Origin: Alicyclobacillaceae bacterium
GTDB lineage: Bacteria > Bacillota > Bacilli > Kyrpidiales > Kyrpidiaceae
Assembly: GCA_029961045.1 (NCBI GenBank)
Contig: JASBVN010000010.1
Span: forward strand, 53,513-117,512
Length of the DNA: 64,000 bases
Reading direction: 5' to 3'
Position numbers and translations under genes: made by a program. The notes below the pieces were generated by a model, which saw only the letters and a list, made by a program, of their open reading frames with translations, did no database searches and had not been told where the DNA came from. Shown here piece after piece: positions 10,609 to 19,946 of the stretch (its first letter is position 1; each line of letters begins with the position of its first letter).

Positions 10609-11577
10609 GTGGAACGGGAATTGGCGATGGAATTGGTCCGGGTGACGGAAGCGGCCGCCCTCGCGTCGGCCCGCTGGATGGGGACGGGTAAAAAGACGGA
10701 GGCCGACGAGGCGGCGACCACGGCCATGCGCCGGATGTTCGACACCGTGAACATGAACGGCGTGGTGGTGATCGGAGAGGGGGAAATGGACGAGGCGCCG
10801 ATGCTTTACATCGGCGAGCGGCTCGGCACGGGGAGCGCCCCCGAAGTGGACGTGGCCGTCGATCCCCTCGAAGGGACGAACATTGTGGCCAAGGGACTGT
10901 GGAACGCCATCACGGTGGTGGCGGCCGCTCCGCGCGGCTCGCTGTTGCACGCTCCGGACATGTATATGGAAAAGATCGCAGCCGGCCCCAAGGCGAAGGG
11001 GCGCATTCATTTGGAGGCCACGGTAAAAGAGAATTTGCGGGAAGTGGCCAAAGCCAACGACAAACAGATTTCCGATGTCGTGGCGATTTTGCTGGACCGG
11101 CCGCGGCACGAGGAACTGATCGAAGAAATCCGCAGCGCCGGCGCCCGGATCAAGCTGATCACCGACGGCGACGTGGCGGCGGCCATCAATACGGCATTCG
11201 AAGAGACGGGCGTAGACATCATGTTCGGGACGGGGGGAGCGCCGGAAGGAGTTCTGGCTGCGGCGGCCCTCAAGTGCCTCGGCGGTGAATTCCAAGGCCG
11301 CCTGCTTCCCCAGGACGAAGCGGAGTGGAACCGGTGCTTGGCGATGGGACTTGACGATCCGAAAAAAGTGCTTACAATGGATGATTTGGTACGCGGAGAT
11401 GACGCCATTTTCGCCGCTACGGGGGTCACCGAGGGAGAACTGCTGCACGGCGTGCGGTTTCTTTCGAACAACGTGGCGGTTACCCACTCCTTGGTCATGC
11501 GCGGCCGGACGGGAACGGTGCGGTTTATTGAAGCGCGTCACCGCCTCGACCGAAAACCTCACCTCGTTCTTCGTTGA
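10609..11577 (+). CDS. glpX: class II fructose-1,6-bisphosphatase
   Basis: GlpX-type fructose-1,6-bisphosphatase, the gluconeogenic phosphatase of many Gram-positives. The 322-residue length fits the family (about 320). Diagnostic segments are [15 protein letters not shown] and [10 protein letters not shown], which supply the metal-binding acidic residues, then TDGDVAAAI and GTGGAPEGV near the active site. An in-frame upstream ATG at 10576 exists, but GTG 10609 has GGGAGG eight bases before it and gives the usual N-terminus. The gene lies directly before rho, as glpX does in Bacillus, and close to fba and tal, so the cluster serves sugar-phosphate metabolism. Confidence 0.96.
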   Translation: MERELAMELVRVTEAAALASARWMGTGKKTEADEAATTAMRRMFDTVNMNGVVVIGEGEMDEAPMLYIGERLGTGSAPEVDVAVDPLEGTNIVAKGLWNAITVVAAAPRGSLLHAPDMYMEKIAAGPKAKGRIHLEATVKENLREVAKANDKQISDVVAILLDRPRHEELIEEIRSAGARIKLITDGDVAAAINTAFEETGVDIMFGTGGAPEGVLAAAALKCLGGEFQGRLLPQDEAEWNRCLAMGLDDPKKVLTMDDLVRGDDAIFAATGVTEGELLHGVRFLSNNVAVTHSLVMRGRTGTVRFIEARHRLDRKPHLVLR

Positions 11578-11580
11578 CGG

Positions 11581-11611
11581 CGGCCCGGCCGGTTCGGCCG
11601 GCGGGCCCTTC
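11581..11611 (+). terminator. GC-rich hairpin after glpX, weak terminator candidate
   Basis: GGCCCGGCCG and CGGCCGG(CG)GGCC can pair around a short loop with a two-base bulge, but only CTTCT follows, so termination would be inefficient. The remaining bases to rho show nothing else that I can support. Confidence 0.3.
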
Positions 11612-11729
11612 TCCGCCGCTTTCTCTCGCCTTCTTTGGTTCCAGGGACATCCCAGTCGGCCCCGTTTTGACCCACCCACACACCCATTGGCGAAGAATCG
11701 ACGAATTTCAAGAATGTAGGTGACGGCAT

Positions 11730-12980
11730 TTGCACATTTCAGAACTGGAATCCAAAAAGCTGACCGAACTCTACAAGCTGGCCAAGGACTTTCAAATTCC
11801 CCATTACGGCCAGATGAAAAAGAAGGAGCTCATTTTTGCCATCCTCAAGGCCCTCGCGGAACGGGACGGCTATATGTTCGCGGAGGGCGTTCTGGAAATC
11901 ATGCCCGACGGCTACGGCTTCTTGCGGCCCATCGGGTATTTGCCCAGCAACGAGGATATTTACGTTGCCGCCTCCCAGATCCGGCGCTTCGACCTCCGGA
12001 CGGGGGATAAAGTTTCGGGAAAAGTCCGGCCGCCGAAGGAGAACGAGCGGTACTTCGGCCTCCTCCACGTGGAGGCCGTGAATGGGACCAGTCCCGAGGC
12101 CGCCGCGGAACGCCTTCATTTTCCGGCGCTCACGCCCCTGTTTCCGCAAAAGAAACTGGTCTTGGAGACGACGCCCGATCGCCTGTCCGCCCGCATCATC
12201 GACCTGATTGCCCCGGTGGGCCTCGGCCAGAGAGGTTTGATCGTCGCACCCCCGAAGGCCGGGAAGACCATGTTGCTCAAGGAGATCGCCAACAGCATTG
12301 CGACCAATTACCCGGAGATCGAACTGTTCATTCTTTTGATCGACGAACGTCCCGAAGAGGTCACCGACATGCAGCGTTCCGTCAGGGGAGAAGTGGTGGC
12401 TTCCACCTTTGACGAACTTCCGGAAAATCACATCAAAGTCGCCGAGTTGGTGCTGGAGCGGGCCCAGCGCCTGGTGGAGCACAAACGCGACGTGGTCATT
12501 CTGCTCGACAGCATCACGCGGTTGGCCCGAGCCTACAACCTCGTCATTCCCCCCAGCGGGCGAACCCTGTCCGGAGGCATCGATCCGGCCGCATTCCACC
12601 GGCCGAAGCGCTTTTTCGGCGCCGCCCGCAACATCGAAGAAGGCGGCAGTCTGACCATTCTCGCCACCGCCCTCATCGACACCGGATCGCGGATGGACGA
12701 CGTCATTTATGAAGAATTCAAGGGAACCGGCAACATGGAACTGCATTTGGACCGCCGGCTTGCCGAAAAGCGGGTGTTTCCCGCCATCGACATCCGGAGA
12801 TCGGGCACGCGGCGAGAAGAGCTCCTCCTCAGTCCCGAAGAACTGGAACGGCTTTGGGCGATGCGCCGGGCGATGAGCGACAATCCGGATTTCACGGAAC
12901 TGTTCTTGAAGAAATTGAAGGAGACGAAAACCAACGCCGAATTCCTCGCCTCTCTCGACGTCAAGGGCCTGCGGGCTTGA
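11730..12980 (+). CDS. rho: transcription termination factor Rho
   Basis: Hexameric RNA-dependent helicase that ends transcripts. The 416-residue protein has an N-terminal Rho_N helical domain (residues 1-45), a cold-shock-like RNA-binding domain (about 50-120) with the [21 protein letters not shown] region, and a RecA-type ATPase domain with Walker [21 protein letters not shown] and the late [11 protein letters not shown] segment. No large insertion is visible. TTG start follows TAGGTGA six bases upstream; [17 protein letters not shown] is the expected N-terminus. Its stop TGA abuts the stop of the opposite-strand glycerate kinase gene, leaving no room for a separate terminator. Confidence 0.97.
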   Translation: MHISELESKKLTELYKLAKDFQIPHYGQMKKKELIFAILKALAERDGYMFAEGVLEIMPDGYGFLRPIGYLPSNEDIYVAASQIRRFDLRTGDKVSGKVRPPKENERYFGLLHVEAVNGTSPEAAAERLHFPALTPLFPQKKLVLETTPDRLSARIIDLIAPVGLGQRGLIVAPPKAGKTMLLKEIANSIATNYPEIELFILLIDERPEEVTDMQRSVRGEVVASTFDELPENHIKVAELVLERAQRLVEHKRDVVILLDSITRLARAYNLVIPPSGRTLSGGIDPAAFHRPKRFFGAARNIEEGGSLTILATALIDTGSRMDDVIYEEFKGTGNMELHLDRRLAEKRVFPAIDIRRSGTRREELLLSPEELERLWAMRRAMSDNPDFTELFLKKLKETKTNAEFLASLDVKGLRA

Positions 12981-14132
12981 TCAGCGGACTGCGCCGGCCT
13001 CGCGTGCGTTTTTCCATGCGTGGAGAACTTCCAGCGCCGTTTGCCGGACCCACGTCTCCGCCCGGCGGAAGGCTTCCTCCGCCGTGCAGGGCCCGGGGAC
13101 CGCGCTGAAACAGGCGACCGGCCCGATTTGGCGCAAGGCTTCATACCCCTCCCCGAGGCTCCCCGAGATCAGGATCACCGGCACCCCCGCCTCGGCGGCG
13201 ATTTCCAGCACGCCCATCGGGGCTTTGCCCCGGAGGGTTTGGGCGTCCGTGCGCCCCTCCCCGGTCAGGACGAGATCCGCGCCGGAAATCCTCCGCCGGA
13301 GTCCCGCGGCGTCGGCCACCAGGCGTGCGCCCCGTTCGAGGGGGGCGCCGAAAGCTGCGGCGAGGGTTGCTCCGAGACCGCCCGCCGCTCCGGCGCCCGG
13401 GAACTCCGCCGTGCGCCTGCCGGTGGCCCGTTCGAGGACCCCGGCGAACACGGCCAGCGCCCGGTCGAGGCGGGCGGCCAGTTCGGGAGTGGCGCCCTTT
13501 TGCGGACCGTATGCCATCGACGCCCCCGATGGACCGCACAGGGGGTTATCCACGTCGCACGCGGCCCGGACGGAGACTCCGGAGAGGCGGGGGTCCAGTC
13601 CGGATAGATCCAAAGCGTCCGCCCGGGCCAGATGGATTCCGCCGGGGGGCAGGTCCCGGCCCCGGCGGTCCAGAATCCGGGCTCCTAAGGCTTGGAGCAT
13701 GCCGGCGCCGGCGTCGTTGGTCGCCGACCCGCCGAGCCCCACGATCAGCGCCCGGCAACCTTCGTCGAGGGCGGCCCGGATCAGTTCCCCCGTGCCGAAG
13801 GAGGTGGTCACGGCGGGATTGCGCCGCTCGGGCGGCACGAGGGGCAACCCCGCCGCCTGGGCCGTTTCGATGACCGCCGTCCGCCCGTCTCCCAAAATGC
13901 CGAAGACGGCGTCCACGGGTTTTCCCAGGGGACCTGTGACGCGCTTGCGGACGAGGCGGCCTCCTGTGGCGGCCACCAGGGCCTCCGCCGTGCCCTCTCC
14001 GCCGTCGGCCATCGGTACGCAGTCGATCTCGGCGCCGGGAAACACGGCGCGGGCGGCTTCCGCCATGGCGGCTGCGGCCCGCACGGCGCTCAAACTTCCC
14101 TTGTACGAATCCGGGGCGATGACGATGCGCAC
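12981..14132 (-). CDS. glxK: glycerate 2-kinase (GarK/GlxK family)
   Basis: Phosphorylates D-glycerate with ATP. The 383-residue product carries the family N-terminus RIVIAPDSYKGSLSA, MADGGEGTAEAL, the glycine-rich VGLGGSATNDAGAGMLQALGA, and GEGRTDAQTLRGKAP in the C-terminal domain. GTG start is preceded on the minus strand by GGAGGAGG. It sits between rho and rpmE, where Bacillus has no such gene, on the opposite strand, so it looks like an insertion into a conserved block. GC content is as high as its surroundings. Product position 2 versus 3 phosphoglycerate is assigned by family. Confidence 0.94.
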   Translation of the reverse strand: MRIVIAPDSYKGSLSAVRAAAAMAEAARAVFPGAEIDCVPMADGGEGTAEALVAATGGRLVRKRVTGPLGKPVDAVFGILGDGRTAVIETAQAAGLPLVPPERRNPAVTTSFGTGELIRAALDEGCRALIVGLGGSATNDAGAGMLQALGARILDRRGRDLPPGGIHLARADALDLSGLDPRLSGVSVRAACDVDNPLCGPSGASMAYGPQKGATPELAARLDRALAVFAGVLERATGRRTAEFPGAGAAGGLGATLAAAFGAPLERGARLVADAAGLRRRISGADLVLTGEGRTDAQTLRGKAPMGVLEIAAEAGVPVILISGSLGEGYEALRQIGPVACFSAVPGPCTAEEAFRRAETWVRQTALEVLHAWKNAREAGAVR

Positions 14133-14190
14133 CGTTCCTCCTCCTTTCCGGTCCTATTGTCGCGGGAAACGGGCGACTTGTCCACACCTC

Positions 14191-14220
14191 TTGCTCCGGA
14201 GCGTTTGGCGGGTATATAAT
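14191..14220 (+). promoter_or_regulatory. sigma-A promoter of rpmE
   Basis: TTGCTC at 14191-14196, an 18-base spacer and a perfect TATAAT at 14215-14220, about 65 bases before the rpmE ATG. Confidence 0.65.
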
Positions 14221-14285
14221 ACTTTTTAGCGTGTTTGCGACGGGCGGACGGCGGATTGGGAGTTGCCAGAAAGAAGGTGAGAACG

Positions 14286-14483
14286 ATGAAGCCGAACATT
14301 CATCCGGAGTTCAAAGTGACCAGGGTGACTTGTGCCTGCGGGGAAACCTTTGAGACGGGTTCCGTGAAGGAGAACCTGCGGGTCGAGATCTGCTCGAAGT
14401 GCCACCCGTTTTTCACGGGCAAGCAGAAGTTCGTCGATACCGGAGGACGGGTGGACCGGTTCAAGAAGAAGTACAATCTGTAA
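14286..14483 (+). CDS. rpmE: 50S ribosomal protein L31 (zinc-binding type)
   Basis: A 65-residue large-subunit protein. It starts MKPNIHPEF, the canonical N-terminus, and has Cys16, Cys18, Cys36 and Cys39 (CAC and CSKC), the zinc-binding C+ form of L31. The C-terminal [17 protein letters not shown] segment is fully conserved. An upstream in-frame ATG would add residues that do not match the family, so ATG 14286 after AAGAAGGTGA is taken. A strong terminator follows. Confidence 0.97.
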   Translation: MKPNIHPEFKVTRVTCACGETFETGSVKENLRVEICSKCHPFFTGKQKFVDTGGRVDRFKKKYNL

Positions 14484-14520
14484 CCGGGACACGGCCTCCC
14501 CGGCCACGGGCGGGGGCGGG

Positions 14521-14561
14521 GCCGCCGGTTCGGTGCACGGCACCGGGCCGGCGGCTTTTTT
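14521..14561 (+). terminator. intrinsic terminator after rpmE
   Basis: Stem GCCGCCGG at 14521-14528 with CCGGCGGC at 14548-14555, an inner GGTGC/GCACC pair, then six T. Confidence 0.85.
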
Positions 14562-14667
14562 CTCGAGGTGAGGGCGTCATTCCGCAGCCGGCCGCCCCTT
14601 CCGCCGTGCCGGTTCAATTCCCCGGCCACTGGGCACCCTAAGGCCCAGAACAAGGAGGTGACCGGCG

Positions 14668-15339
14668 ATGAGCCGACTGAAAGCGCTCGTGGCGGGAGTG
14701 GCGGTGTGGGCCGTGTGTTCCGGAAGTCTCACCGCCTGTGCGCCGGGCCGCGAGCCGGGGGCTGCTCCCGGACCCGCTCCAAGGTTGGACCGGTCTCGGG
14801 TGGACGTCGACGGAGACGGCGACCGCAGTCGGTGGGCAAAAGGCCAAGATATCTTGAATCCTCCCGTTCAATTGGGGACGGTGCCTTCCCCGCGTTCCGG
14901 CGCGGCGTCGAACGGAGGGACCGCGGCTCTGGCCGACCGGATCGCGGACGTGGCCCAGTCGGTGCCGGGCGTTCAATCGGCGGCCGCGGTGGTGCGGGGG
15001 CGCCAGGCTTATGTCGGTCTGCGGCTCAGTCCCAATATTCGGGATTCCGGGCGCGTAAATCAGGTCAAGACCGAAGTCCGGCAGCGCCTCTTGATCCAAG
15101 CGCCCGTCGTCTATCGCGTCCATGTGACGGACGACCGGCAGTTGACCCGCCAGATCGAAGAAGTGGCCGACGCGGTGCGCGCCGGGCGTCCCGTTCAAGA
15201 CTTCAGCGGCCGAATCGACGAATGGGAACGCCTCATTCCCCCGACGGCGCCCAAGGTAGAGCCTCCTGTGCCCTCTCCTTCCCGTTTTCCCACCGAAAAA
15301 CCTCCCGCACCGGCGCTGCCGAACCGGCCCGGCGGATGA
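14668..15339 (+). CDS. YhcN/YlaJ-like sporulation lipoprotein
   Basis: A 223-residue exported lipoprotein. The signal peptide ends in lipobox LTAC with the lipidated Cys at residue 24. A low-complexity Pro/Gly/Arg/Asp linker follows. Residues of about 85-180 (ADRIADVAQSVPGVQSAAAVV ... RVNQVKTEVRQRLL) resemble the YhcN/YlaJ domain of spore-coat or germination-associated lipoproteins. The tail is Pro-rich. ATG start follows a near-perfect AAGGAGGTGA. It occupies the place where Bacillus has tdk between rpmE and prfA. Family assignment is moderately sure; role in spores is inferred. I could not find a clear sporulation sigma promoter in the 100 bases upstream. Confidence 0.7.
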   Translation: MSRLKALVAGVAVWAVCSGSLTACAPGREPGAAPGPAPRLDRSRVDVDGDGDRSRWAKGQDILNPPVQLGTVPSPRSGAASNGGTAALADRIADVAQSVPGVQSAAAVVRGRQAYVGLRLSPNIRDSGRVNQVKTEVRQRLLIQAPVVYRVHVTDDRQLTRQIEEVADAVRAGRPVQDFSGRIDEWERLIPPTAPKVEPPVPSPSRFPTEKPPAPALPNRPGG

Positions 15340-15348
15340 GCGGACACC

Positions 15349-15384
15349 AAACCCCGCAGCACACACCGGGCTGCGGGGTTTTTT
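15349..15384 (+). terminator. intrinsic terminator after the lipoprotein gene
   Basis: An 11-bp stem, AAACCCCGCAG with CTGCGGGGTTT, with an 11-base loop, running into a T tract. Confidence 0.88.
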
Positions 15385-15440
15385 GGCCGCTACCGAGCTT
15401 CTCGATGTTTTCCGCCCGCCGATCGCGGTCATCGGACGGA

Positions 15441-15653
15441 CTAAGACGGGATGCGTTCGGGATCCCGGGGCCAAAAGGCCTTTAAGTGGGAGCGAATTGT
15501 ATTTTTGACGGTCTCCTGGGGGAACCAGTCCAATGCGTTGTACCGGGCCAGTCCGTCGTGTACCGCCTGTACCAGCACCCGCGTCCTTTCCAGGGACTCG
15601 CCGAGCTCTTTCGCCAACTCTTCAGCCAGGGCGTCGAGTTCCGCCGCGTTCAC
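15441..15653 (-). CDS. small helical protein of unknown function
   Basis: A 70-residue product I do not recognise. It is predicted all-helical: an acidic amphipathic stretch NAAELDALAEELAKELGESLERTR, then VHDGLARYNALDWFPQETVKNTIRSHLKAFWPRDPERIPS. There are no Cys and no membrane segment. GTG at 15653 is chosen because GGGGGTGAT lies just upstream; GTG at 15677 would add eight residues. The gene lies on the minus strand between the lipoprotein terminator and the prfA promoter. Codon pattern and a plausible SD support a real gene, but nothing indicates function. Confidence 0.55.
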   Translation of the reverse strand: MNAAELDALAEELAKELGESLERTRVLVQAVHDGLARYNALDWFPQETVKNTIRSHLKAFWPRDPERIPS

Positions 15654-15739
15654 TTCATCACCCCCACTCGAAAACACTAGAACCCATTGTACATCCTTTC
15701 CGGGTTCCGGGGAAGAGGGGAAAGGGGCCCGTCCGCCCG

Positions 15740-15769
15740 TTTTCTCCCGCCGCGATTTTCCTTTATAAT
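15740..15769 (+). promoter_or_regulatory. candidate promoter of prfA
   Basis: Perfect TATAAT at 15764-15769 with a weak TTTTCT/TTTCTC element about 18 bases upstream. The start would lie some 50 bases before prfA. Confidence 0.5.
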
Positions 15770-15823
15770 TGAAAGGACAGATCGACCGGACGGCGGAAGG
15801 TCTTGAGGAGGGTTTTGGATGTG

Positions 15824-16891
15824 ATGTGGGAAAAACTCCAGGCGATTGAGGAACGGTACGAAGAACTGGGCAGGCGGCTGTGCGACCCGGCCGTGCTGGC
15901 CGACCCGGAAAAACTGAAAGCCTATTCCAAAGAACAGGCGGATCTGGAGGAGACGGTGCAGACCTACCGCCGGTACAAACAGACCGTTTCCGCCCTCCGA
16001 GAGGCCAAGAATCTTTTCGAAGAACGGCTTGACGACGAGATGCGGGAATGGGTCAAGAACGAAGTGGACGCCCTCACCTCGGAAAAGGAGCAATTGGAAG
16101 ACCGGTTGCAAGTGCTGCTTCTGCCCCGCGATCCCAACGACGAAAAAAACGTCATTATGGAGATCCGCGCGGCGGCCGGGGGCGAGGAGGCGTCCCTGTT
16201 CGCCGCCGACCTGTTCCGCATGTATACTCGTTATGCGGAGCGCCAGGGCTGGCGGGTGGAGATGATCGACGCCCATCCCACAGACCTCGGGGGTTTTAAG
16301 GAAGTGATTTTCACCGTTCAAGGGCGCGGGGCCTACAGCCGCTTGAAGTTTGAAAGCGGGGCCCACCGGGTGCAGCGGATTCCGGCCACCGAATCGGGGG
16401 GCCGCATCCACACCTCCACGGCCACGGTGGCGGTGCTGCCGGAGGTGGAAGAAGTGGAGGTGGAGATTCACGAAAAGGACCTGCGAATCGACACCTTTTG
16501 TTCCACCGGACCGGGAGGGCAGAGCGTCAACACCACCCAGTCGGCGGTCCGCATCACCCATCTTCCGACGGGAATCGTCGTCTCCTGCCAGGATGAGAAA
16601 TCTCAGTTAAAGAACAAGGAAAAAGCGATGCGGGTTCTCCGCGCCCGGCTGTACGAGAAATACCGCCGGGAACAACAGGAGGAACTGGCCCAGGCGCGGA
16701 GGAGCCAGGTGGGCACCGGCGACCGGAGCGAGCGGATCCGGACCTATAATTTTCCCCAAAACCGGGTGACCGATCACCGGATCGGCCTCACCCTTCACAA
16801 GCTGGATGGGATCCTCGACGGGGAGTTGGATGAGATCGTTCACGCCCTCATCGCCGCCGAACGGGTCGAGAAATTGAAAATGGCCCAGTGA
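15824..16891 (+). CDS. prfA: peptide chain release factor 1
   Basis: Recognises UAA/UAG and triggers peptide release. The 355-residue protein has a long N-terminal coiled-coil domain, the central domain with [20 protein letters not shown], and the catalytic [20 protein letters not shown] loop containing GGQ. The codon-recognition tripeptide region lies around [12 protein letters not shown] 15824 is taken; GTG 15821 is one codon earlier and equally well placed behind GAGGAGGG. It overlaps or adjoins prmC, whose product methylates the GGQ glutamine, so co-expression makes sense. Confidence 0.97.
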   Translation: MWEKLQAIEERYEELGRRLCDPAVLADPEKLKAYSKEQADLEETVQTYRRYKQTVSALREAKNLFEERLDDEMREWVKNEVDALTSEKEQLEDRLQVLLLPRDPNDEKNVIMEIRAAAGGEEASLFAADLFRMYTRYAERQGWRVEMIDAHPTDLGGFKEVIFTVQGRGAYSRLKFESGAHRVQRIPATESGGRIHTSTATVAVLPEVEEVEVEIHEKDLRIDTFCSTGPGGQSVNTTQSAVRITHLPTGIVVSCQDEKSQLKNKEKAMRVLRARLYEKYRREQQEELAQARRSQVGTGDRSERIRTYNFPQNRVTDHRIGLTLHKLDGILDGELDEIVHALIAAERVEKLKMAQ

Positions 16892-16920
16892 CGGGAGAGA
16901 GCGGGATGGAGGGGCGGTTC

Positions 16921-17925
16921 ATGGGCGGATCCGCGAACCGGCCGGCGGACGGGGCGGGGGGTCGCACCGGCGAGCCCCCGGCGGGGCCGTCGGGAGGGAC
17001 GTGCGTAGCGGAGGCCCTGGCTTGGGCTTCCCGCCTTCTGAAGGAGAAGGGAGTGGAGACCCCGCGCCTGGACGCCGAGGTGCTGCTCGGGCGGGCCGCC
17101 GGTTTGGGCAGGGCCCAGTTGTACGCCTACGGAGAACGGAGGCTGACCGGCGAGGAGTGGGAGACTTTCCGCCGTTGGGTGGAGCGCCGCGCCGCCCGGG
17201 AACCCGTCGCCTACCTGACCGGCGAAGCGGAATTTTTCGGATTGTCTTTGCGCGTCTCCCCGGCGGTGCTCATCCCCCGGCCGGACACGGAGATCTTGGT
17301 GGAGCGGGTTTTGCGCTGGCGAGATCGCTGGGAGGCGCCCCACATCGTGGACGTGGGGACGGGAAGCGGCGCCGTGGCCGCGGCTCTGGCCGTCCACTGG
17401 CCCCGGGCCGTCGTGACGGCGGTGGATTTCTCGGAGGAGGCCCTCGAAGTGGCCCGGGAGAACGTCCTGCGACACGGTCTGGCCGGGCGCGTTCGCCTGC
17501 TTCGGGGCGATCTCTTGGTTCCTCTGGCGGAGCGGGGGTGGCGGGCCGACATCGTCGTCTCGAACCCTCCGTATATCCCGTCCCGGGAGATCGACGGGCT
17601 CCAGCCGGAGGTCTCCCGGTACGAGCCCCGGGCGGCCCTCGACGGGGGTGAGGACGGGCTGGGGGTTTACCGCCGGTTGGCGGCCCAATTGCCCAAGGTG
17701 TTGGGAACGCGCTGGGCCGTCGCCGTGGAAATCGGCGCGGGCCGGGCGGGGGAAGTCCGCCGCATTCTGGAGGAGGCTTTGCGGGGCGCCGGCGTGCCGC
17801 ACGCCCCCCCGGCTTTCGGCGTGGACGCCGATTTGGCCGGGCGGGAGCGGGTGGTGTGGGCGACGGACGGCGGCGGGGCCGCCGGAGCGGAACATCCGGG
17901 CCGCGGGCCATGGAAATCGAAATAG
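16921..17925 (+). CDS. prmC: peptide chain release factor N5-glutamine methyltransferase
   Basis: Methylates the Gln of the release-factor GGQ motif with S-adenosylmethionine. The helical N-terminal domain runs from VAEALAWASRLL to about residue 90. The Rossmann-type domain has SAM motif VDVGTGSGAVAAALA and the active-site NPPY followed by IPSREIDGLQPEV. Several starts are in frame: ATG 16921 has GGAGGGG six bases upstream and is preferred; ATG 16906 and GTG 16888 (overlapping the prfA stop) are alternatives. The first 25 residues are low-complexity Gly/Pro/Arg and do not match the family, so the true start is uncertain within that range. The last 15 residues are also an extra tail. Confidence 0.93.
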   Translation: MGGSANRPADGAGGRTGEPPAGPSGGTCVAEALAWASRLLKEKGVETPRLDAEVLLGRAAGLGRAQLYAYGERRLTGEEWETFRRWVERRAAREPVAYLTGEAEFFGLSLRVSPAVLIPRPDTEILVERVLRWRDRWEAPHIVDVGTGSGAVAAALAVHWPRAVVTAVDFSEEALEVARENVLRHGLAGRVRLLRGDLLVPLAERGWRADIVVSNPPYIPSREIDGLQPEVSRYEPRAALDGGEDGLGVYRRLAAQLPKVLGTRWAVAVEIGAGRAGEVRRILEEALRGAGVPHAPPAFGVDADLAGRERVVWATDGGGAAGAEHPGRGPWKSK

Positions 17926-17957
17926 AACCGGCAAAAATAGATTCGGAGATGGACGAG

Positions 17958-17987
17958 GTTTAAGAGAACTCCCGTCCGGTCATACTG
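17958..17987 (+). promoter_or_regulatory. sigma-F-type forespore promoter of spoIIR
   Basis: GTTTA at 17958-17962, exactly 15 bases, then GGTCATACTG at 17978-17987. Both halves fit the sigma-F consensus GYWTA-N15-GGnnAnAnTn at every defined position. The start would be about 35 bases before the spoIIR GTG. Confidence 0.75.
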
Positions 17988-18028
17988 CGAATACGCATCG
18001 CAGGTGATCGGAACGGGAGGAATGAACG

Positions 18029-18778
18029 GTGGAACCGAAACGGGCGGGGCGGAGATGGAAGGCGCTCGGTTGGCGCTTGTTCGGCGCTGCCCTGACCTTG
18101 CTGTTGACGGTGTGGGTGGGTTGGCTCGGCGCTTGGCTGCCGGACCGTTCCTGGCGCCCCCAGGGCGGTCCGGACGGCGTTCCCGTGTTTGCCGGCCCCG
18201 CGGAGGGGGAGGAAGGCGGGCAAGCCGATTCCGGAGGAGCGATTCCTCCGGACGCCGTCCGGCTGCGGATCATCGCCAACAGCGATCGCCCGGAAGACCA
18301 AGCGGTCAAACAACGGGTGAGGGACGAAGTGATCCGGGAAGTCTCCCGGATTTTGAAAGGGGCGGCCGACGGGGAGGAAGCCCGCCGGAGACTGGAAGCC
18401 AACCTCCCCCTGTTTCAACGGACCGCCGAGGCGGTTGTACGGGAAGCCGGGTACACCTATCCCGTGCGGACGGATTTCGGCCGGGTGCCGTTCCCGACGA
18501 AAATCTACGGCAACCGGGTGTACCCCGCCGGAGACTATGAAGCTCTCCGCATCGTGTTGGGCAGCGGGCTGGGGCAAAATTGGTGGTGCGTTCTGTTCCC
18601 GCCCCTGTGCTTCGTCGATTTGGCCAACGGGGACGCGGTGCCCGCCTTTCAGGAACGGGGCGGCGTGACGACGGTCAACCTTCCGGGGGCAGACGGTCGC
18701 CGCCAGCAGGCGGTCTTGCGGTGGATGGTGTTGGATTTTCTGTTCAAGGTGTTGGATTGGGTGCGGCACAAGGTTTGA
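18029..18778 (+). CDS. spoIIR: stage II sporulation protein R
   Basis: Forespore-secreted signal that triggers SpoIIGA to process pro-sigma-E in the mother cell. The 249-residue product has a single N-terminal hydrophobic segment (about residues 16-37), a low-complexity linker, and the SpoIIR domain starting PPDAVRLRIIANSD. Later come DFGRVPFPTKIYGNRVYPAGDYEALRI and NWWCVLFPPLCFVD, all family hallmarks. GTG start follows GGGAGGAATG. A sigma-F-like promoter lies just upstream, which agrees with the known forespore control. It sits between prmC and ywlC as in Bacillus. Confidence 0.96.
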   Translation: MEPKRAGRRWKALGWRLFGAALTLLLTVWVGWLGAWLPDRSWRPQGGPDGVPVFAGPAEGEEGGQADSGGAIPPDAVRLRIIANSDRPEDQAVKQRVRDEVIREVSRILKGAADGEEARRRLEANLPLFQRTAEAVVREAGYTYPVRTDFGRVPFPTKIYGNRVYPAGDYEALRIVLGSGLGQNWWCVLFPPLCFVDLANGDAVPAFQERGGVTTVNLPGADGRRQQAVLRWMVLDFLFKVLDWVRHKV

Positions 18779-18794
18779 CGGAGGGGCATGGCGG

Positions 18795-19862
18795 GTGGAG
18801 ACGAAATGGTTGCGGGTGTCGGCGGCGCCGGACGACCCCGAGGGACTGGAGCGGGATCCCGCGGTGGTCGAGGCGGCCGCCTATTTGCGTAAAGGGGAAT
18901 TGGTCGCCTTTCCGACGGAGACGGTATACGGCCTCGGGGGGAACGCCCTCGATCCCCGGGCGGTGGCGAAAATTTACGAGGCCAAGGGAAGACCGCCGGA
19001 CAACCCGCTGATCGTGCATCTGGCGGACGCGGCTCAGTTGGCGGCGGTGGCCCGGTCCGTCCCGAAGGCGGCCCGGCGGTTGATCGACGCCTTCTGGCCG
19101 GGGCCCCTGACTCTGGTCCTCCCCAAAAGGGAAGGGGTGCCGCTTCGCACCACCGGGGGGCTCGACACGGTGGCGGTGCGGATGCCGGCCCATCCGGCGG
19201 CCCTGGCCCTGCTGCGGCTGGCGGAGGTGCCGGTGGCGGCCCCCAGCGCCAACCGGTCCGGCCGGCCCAGTCCCACGACTGCCGCCCATGTGTGGGAGGA
19301 TCTCGCGGGACGCATTCCGGTCCTCCTGGACGGCGGAGCGGCGACGGTGGGTGTGGAGTCTACGGTGGTCGACGTCGGCGGGGACCGGCCGGTGATCCTC
19401 CGGCCGGGGGGGATCGGCCCGGAGGAGTTGGCGGAGGTTCTGGGGACCGAAGTGGAGCTCGACCCTTCCTGGAGCGAGCCGGTGGAGCGCCCAAAGGCGC
19501 CGGGGATGAAATACCGCCACTACGCTCCGGAGGGAACTCTGTACCTGGTAGTGGGAGATGTGGCGGCCGCCCGCCGGGAAATTCTCCGGCGCGCCGAAGC
19601 CGAACGGAAGGCCGGCCGGAAAGTGGGGATCCTCACGACGGAGGAAGGGCGGTCATGGTATCCCGCTCCCTTTTACGCGGTGGCTTGCGGGAGGAGGGAG
19701 GATCTAAGCAGTGTGGCCGCGGCCCTGTTCGCCGCGTTGCGCGAATTCGACCGCGCCGGCTGCGACGTCATTTTTGCCGAGCCCTTTCCGGCGGCGGGCG
19801 TCGGCTGGGCGGTGGTCAACCGCCTGCTCAAAGCAGCCGGGCACCGGGTGATACGGGTGTAA
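18795..19862 (+). CDS. ywlC: L-threonylcarbamoyladenylate synthase (Sua5/YwlC)
   Basis: Makes threonylcarbamoyl-AMP for the t6A37 tRNA modification. The TsaC domain (about residues 20-205) shows AFPTETVYGLGGNA, KGRPPDNPLIVH and PSANRSGRPSPT. A C-terminal Sua5 domain (about 225-355) with GMKYRHYAPEG between them makes it the two-domain Sua5 type rather than the short TsaC. GTG start is 17 bases after spoIIR. Length of 355 residues is normal for Sua5. Confidence 0.95.
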   Translation: METKWLRVSAAPDDPEGLERDPAVVEAAAYLRKGELVAFPTETVYGLGGNALDPRAVAKIYEAKGRPPDNPLIVHLADAAQLAAVARSVPKAARRLIDAFWPGPLTLVLPKREGVPLRTTGGLDTVAVRMPAHPAALALLRLAEVPVAAPSANRSGRPSPTTAAHVWEDLAGRIPVLLDGGAATVGVESTVVDVGGDRPVILRPGGIGPEELAEVLGTEVELDPSWSEPVERPKAPGMKYRHYAPEGTLYLVVGDVAAARREILRRAEAERKAGRKVGILTTEEGRSWYPAPFYAVACGRREDLSSVAAALFAALREFDRAGCDVIFAEPFPAAGVGWAVVNRLLKAAGHRVIRV

Positions 19863-19946
19863 AGCGAACCCGCCCTCGCATGTCTAACCGTCTGCCCGTC
19901 CGCATAGACATGGTCCCAGACCGATGCGGACGAAAGGATGACGGCG

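Noticed and set aside
19863..19946. Possible manganese riboswitch before mntP
   Set aside because: The gap is too short and lacks the conserved loop sequences of the yybP-ykoY class.
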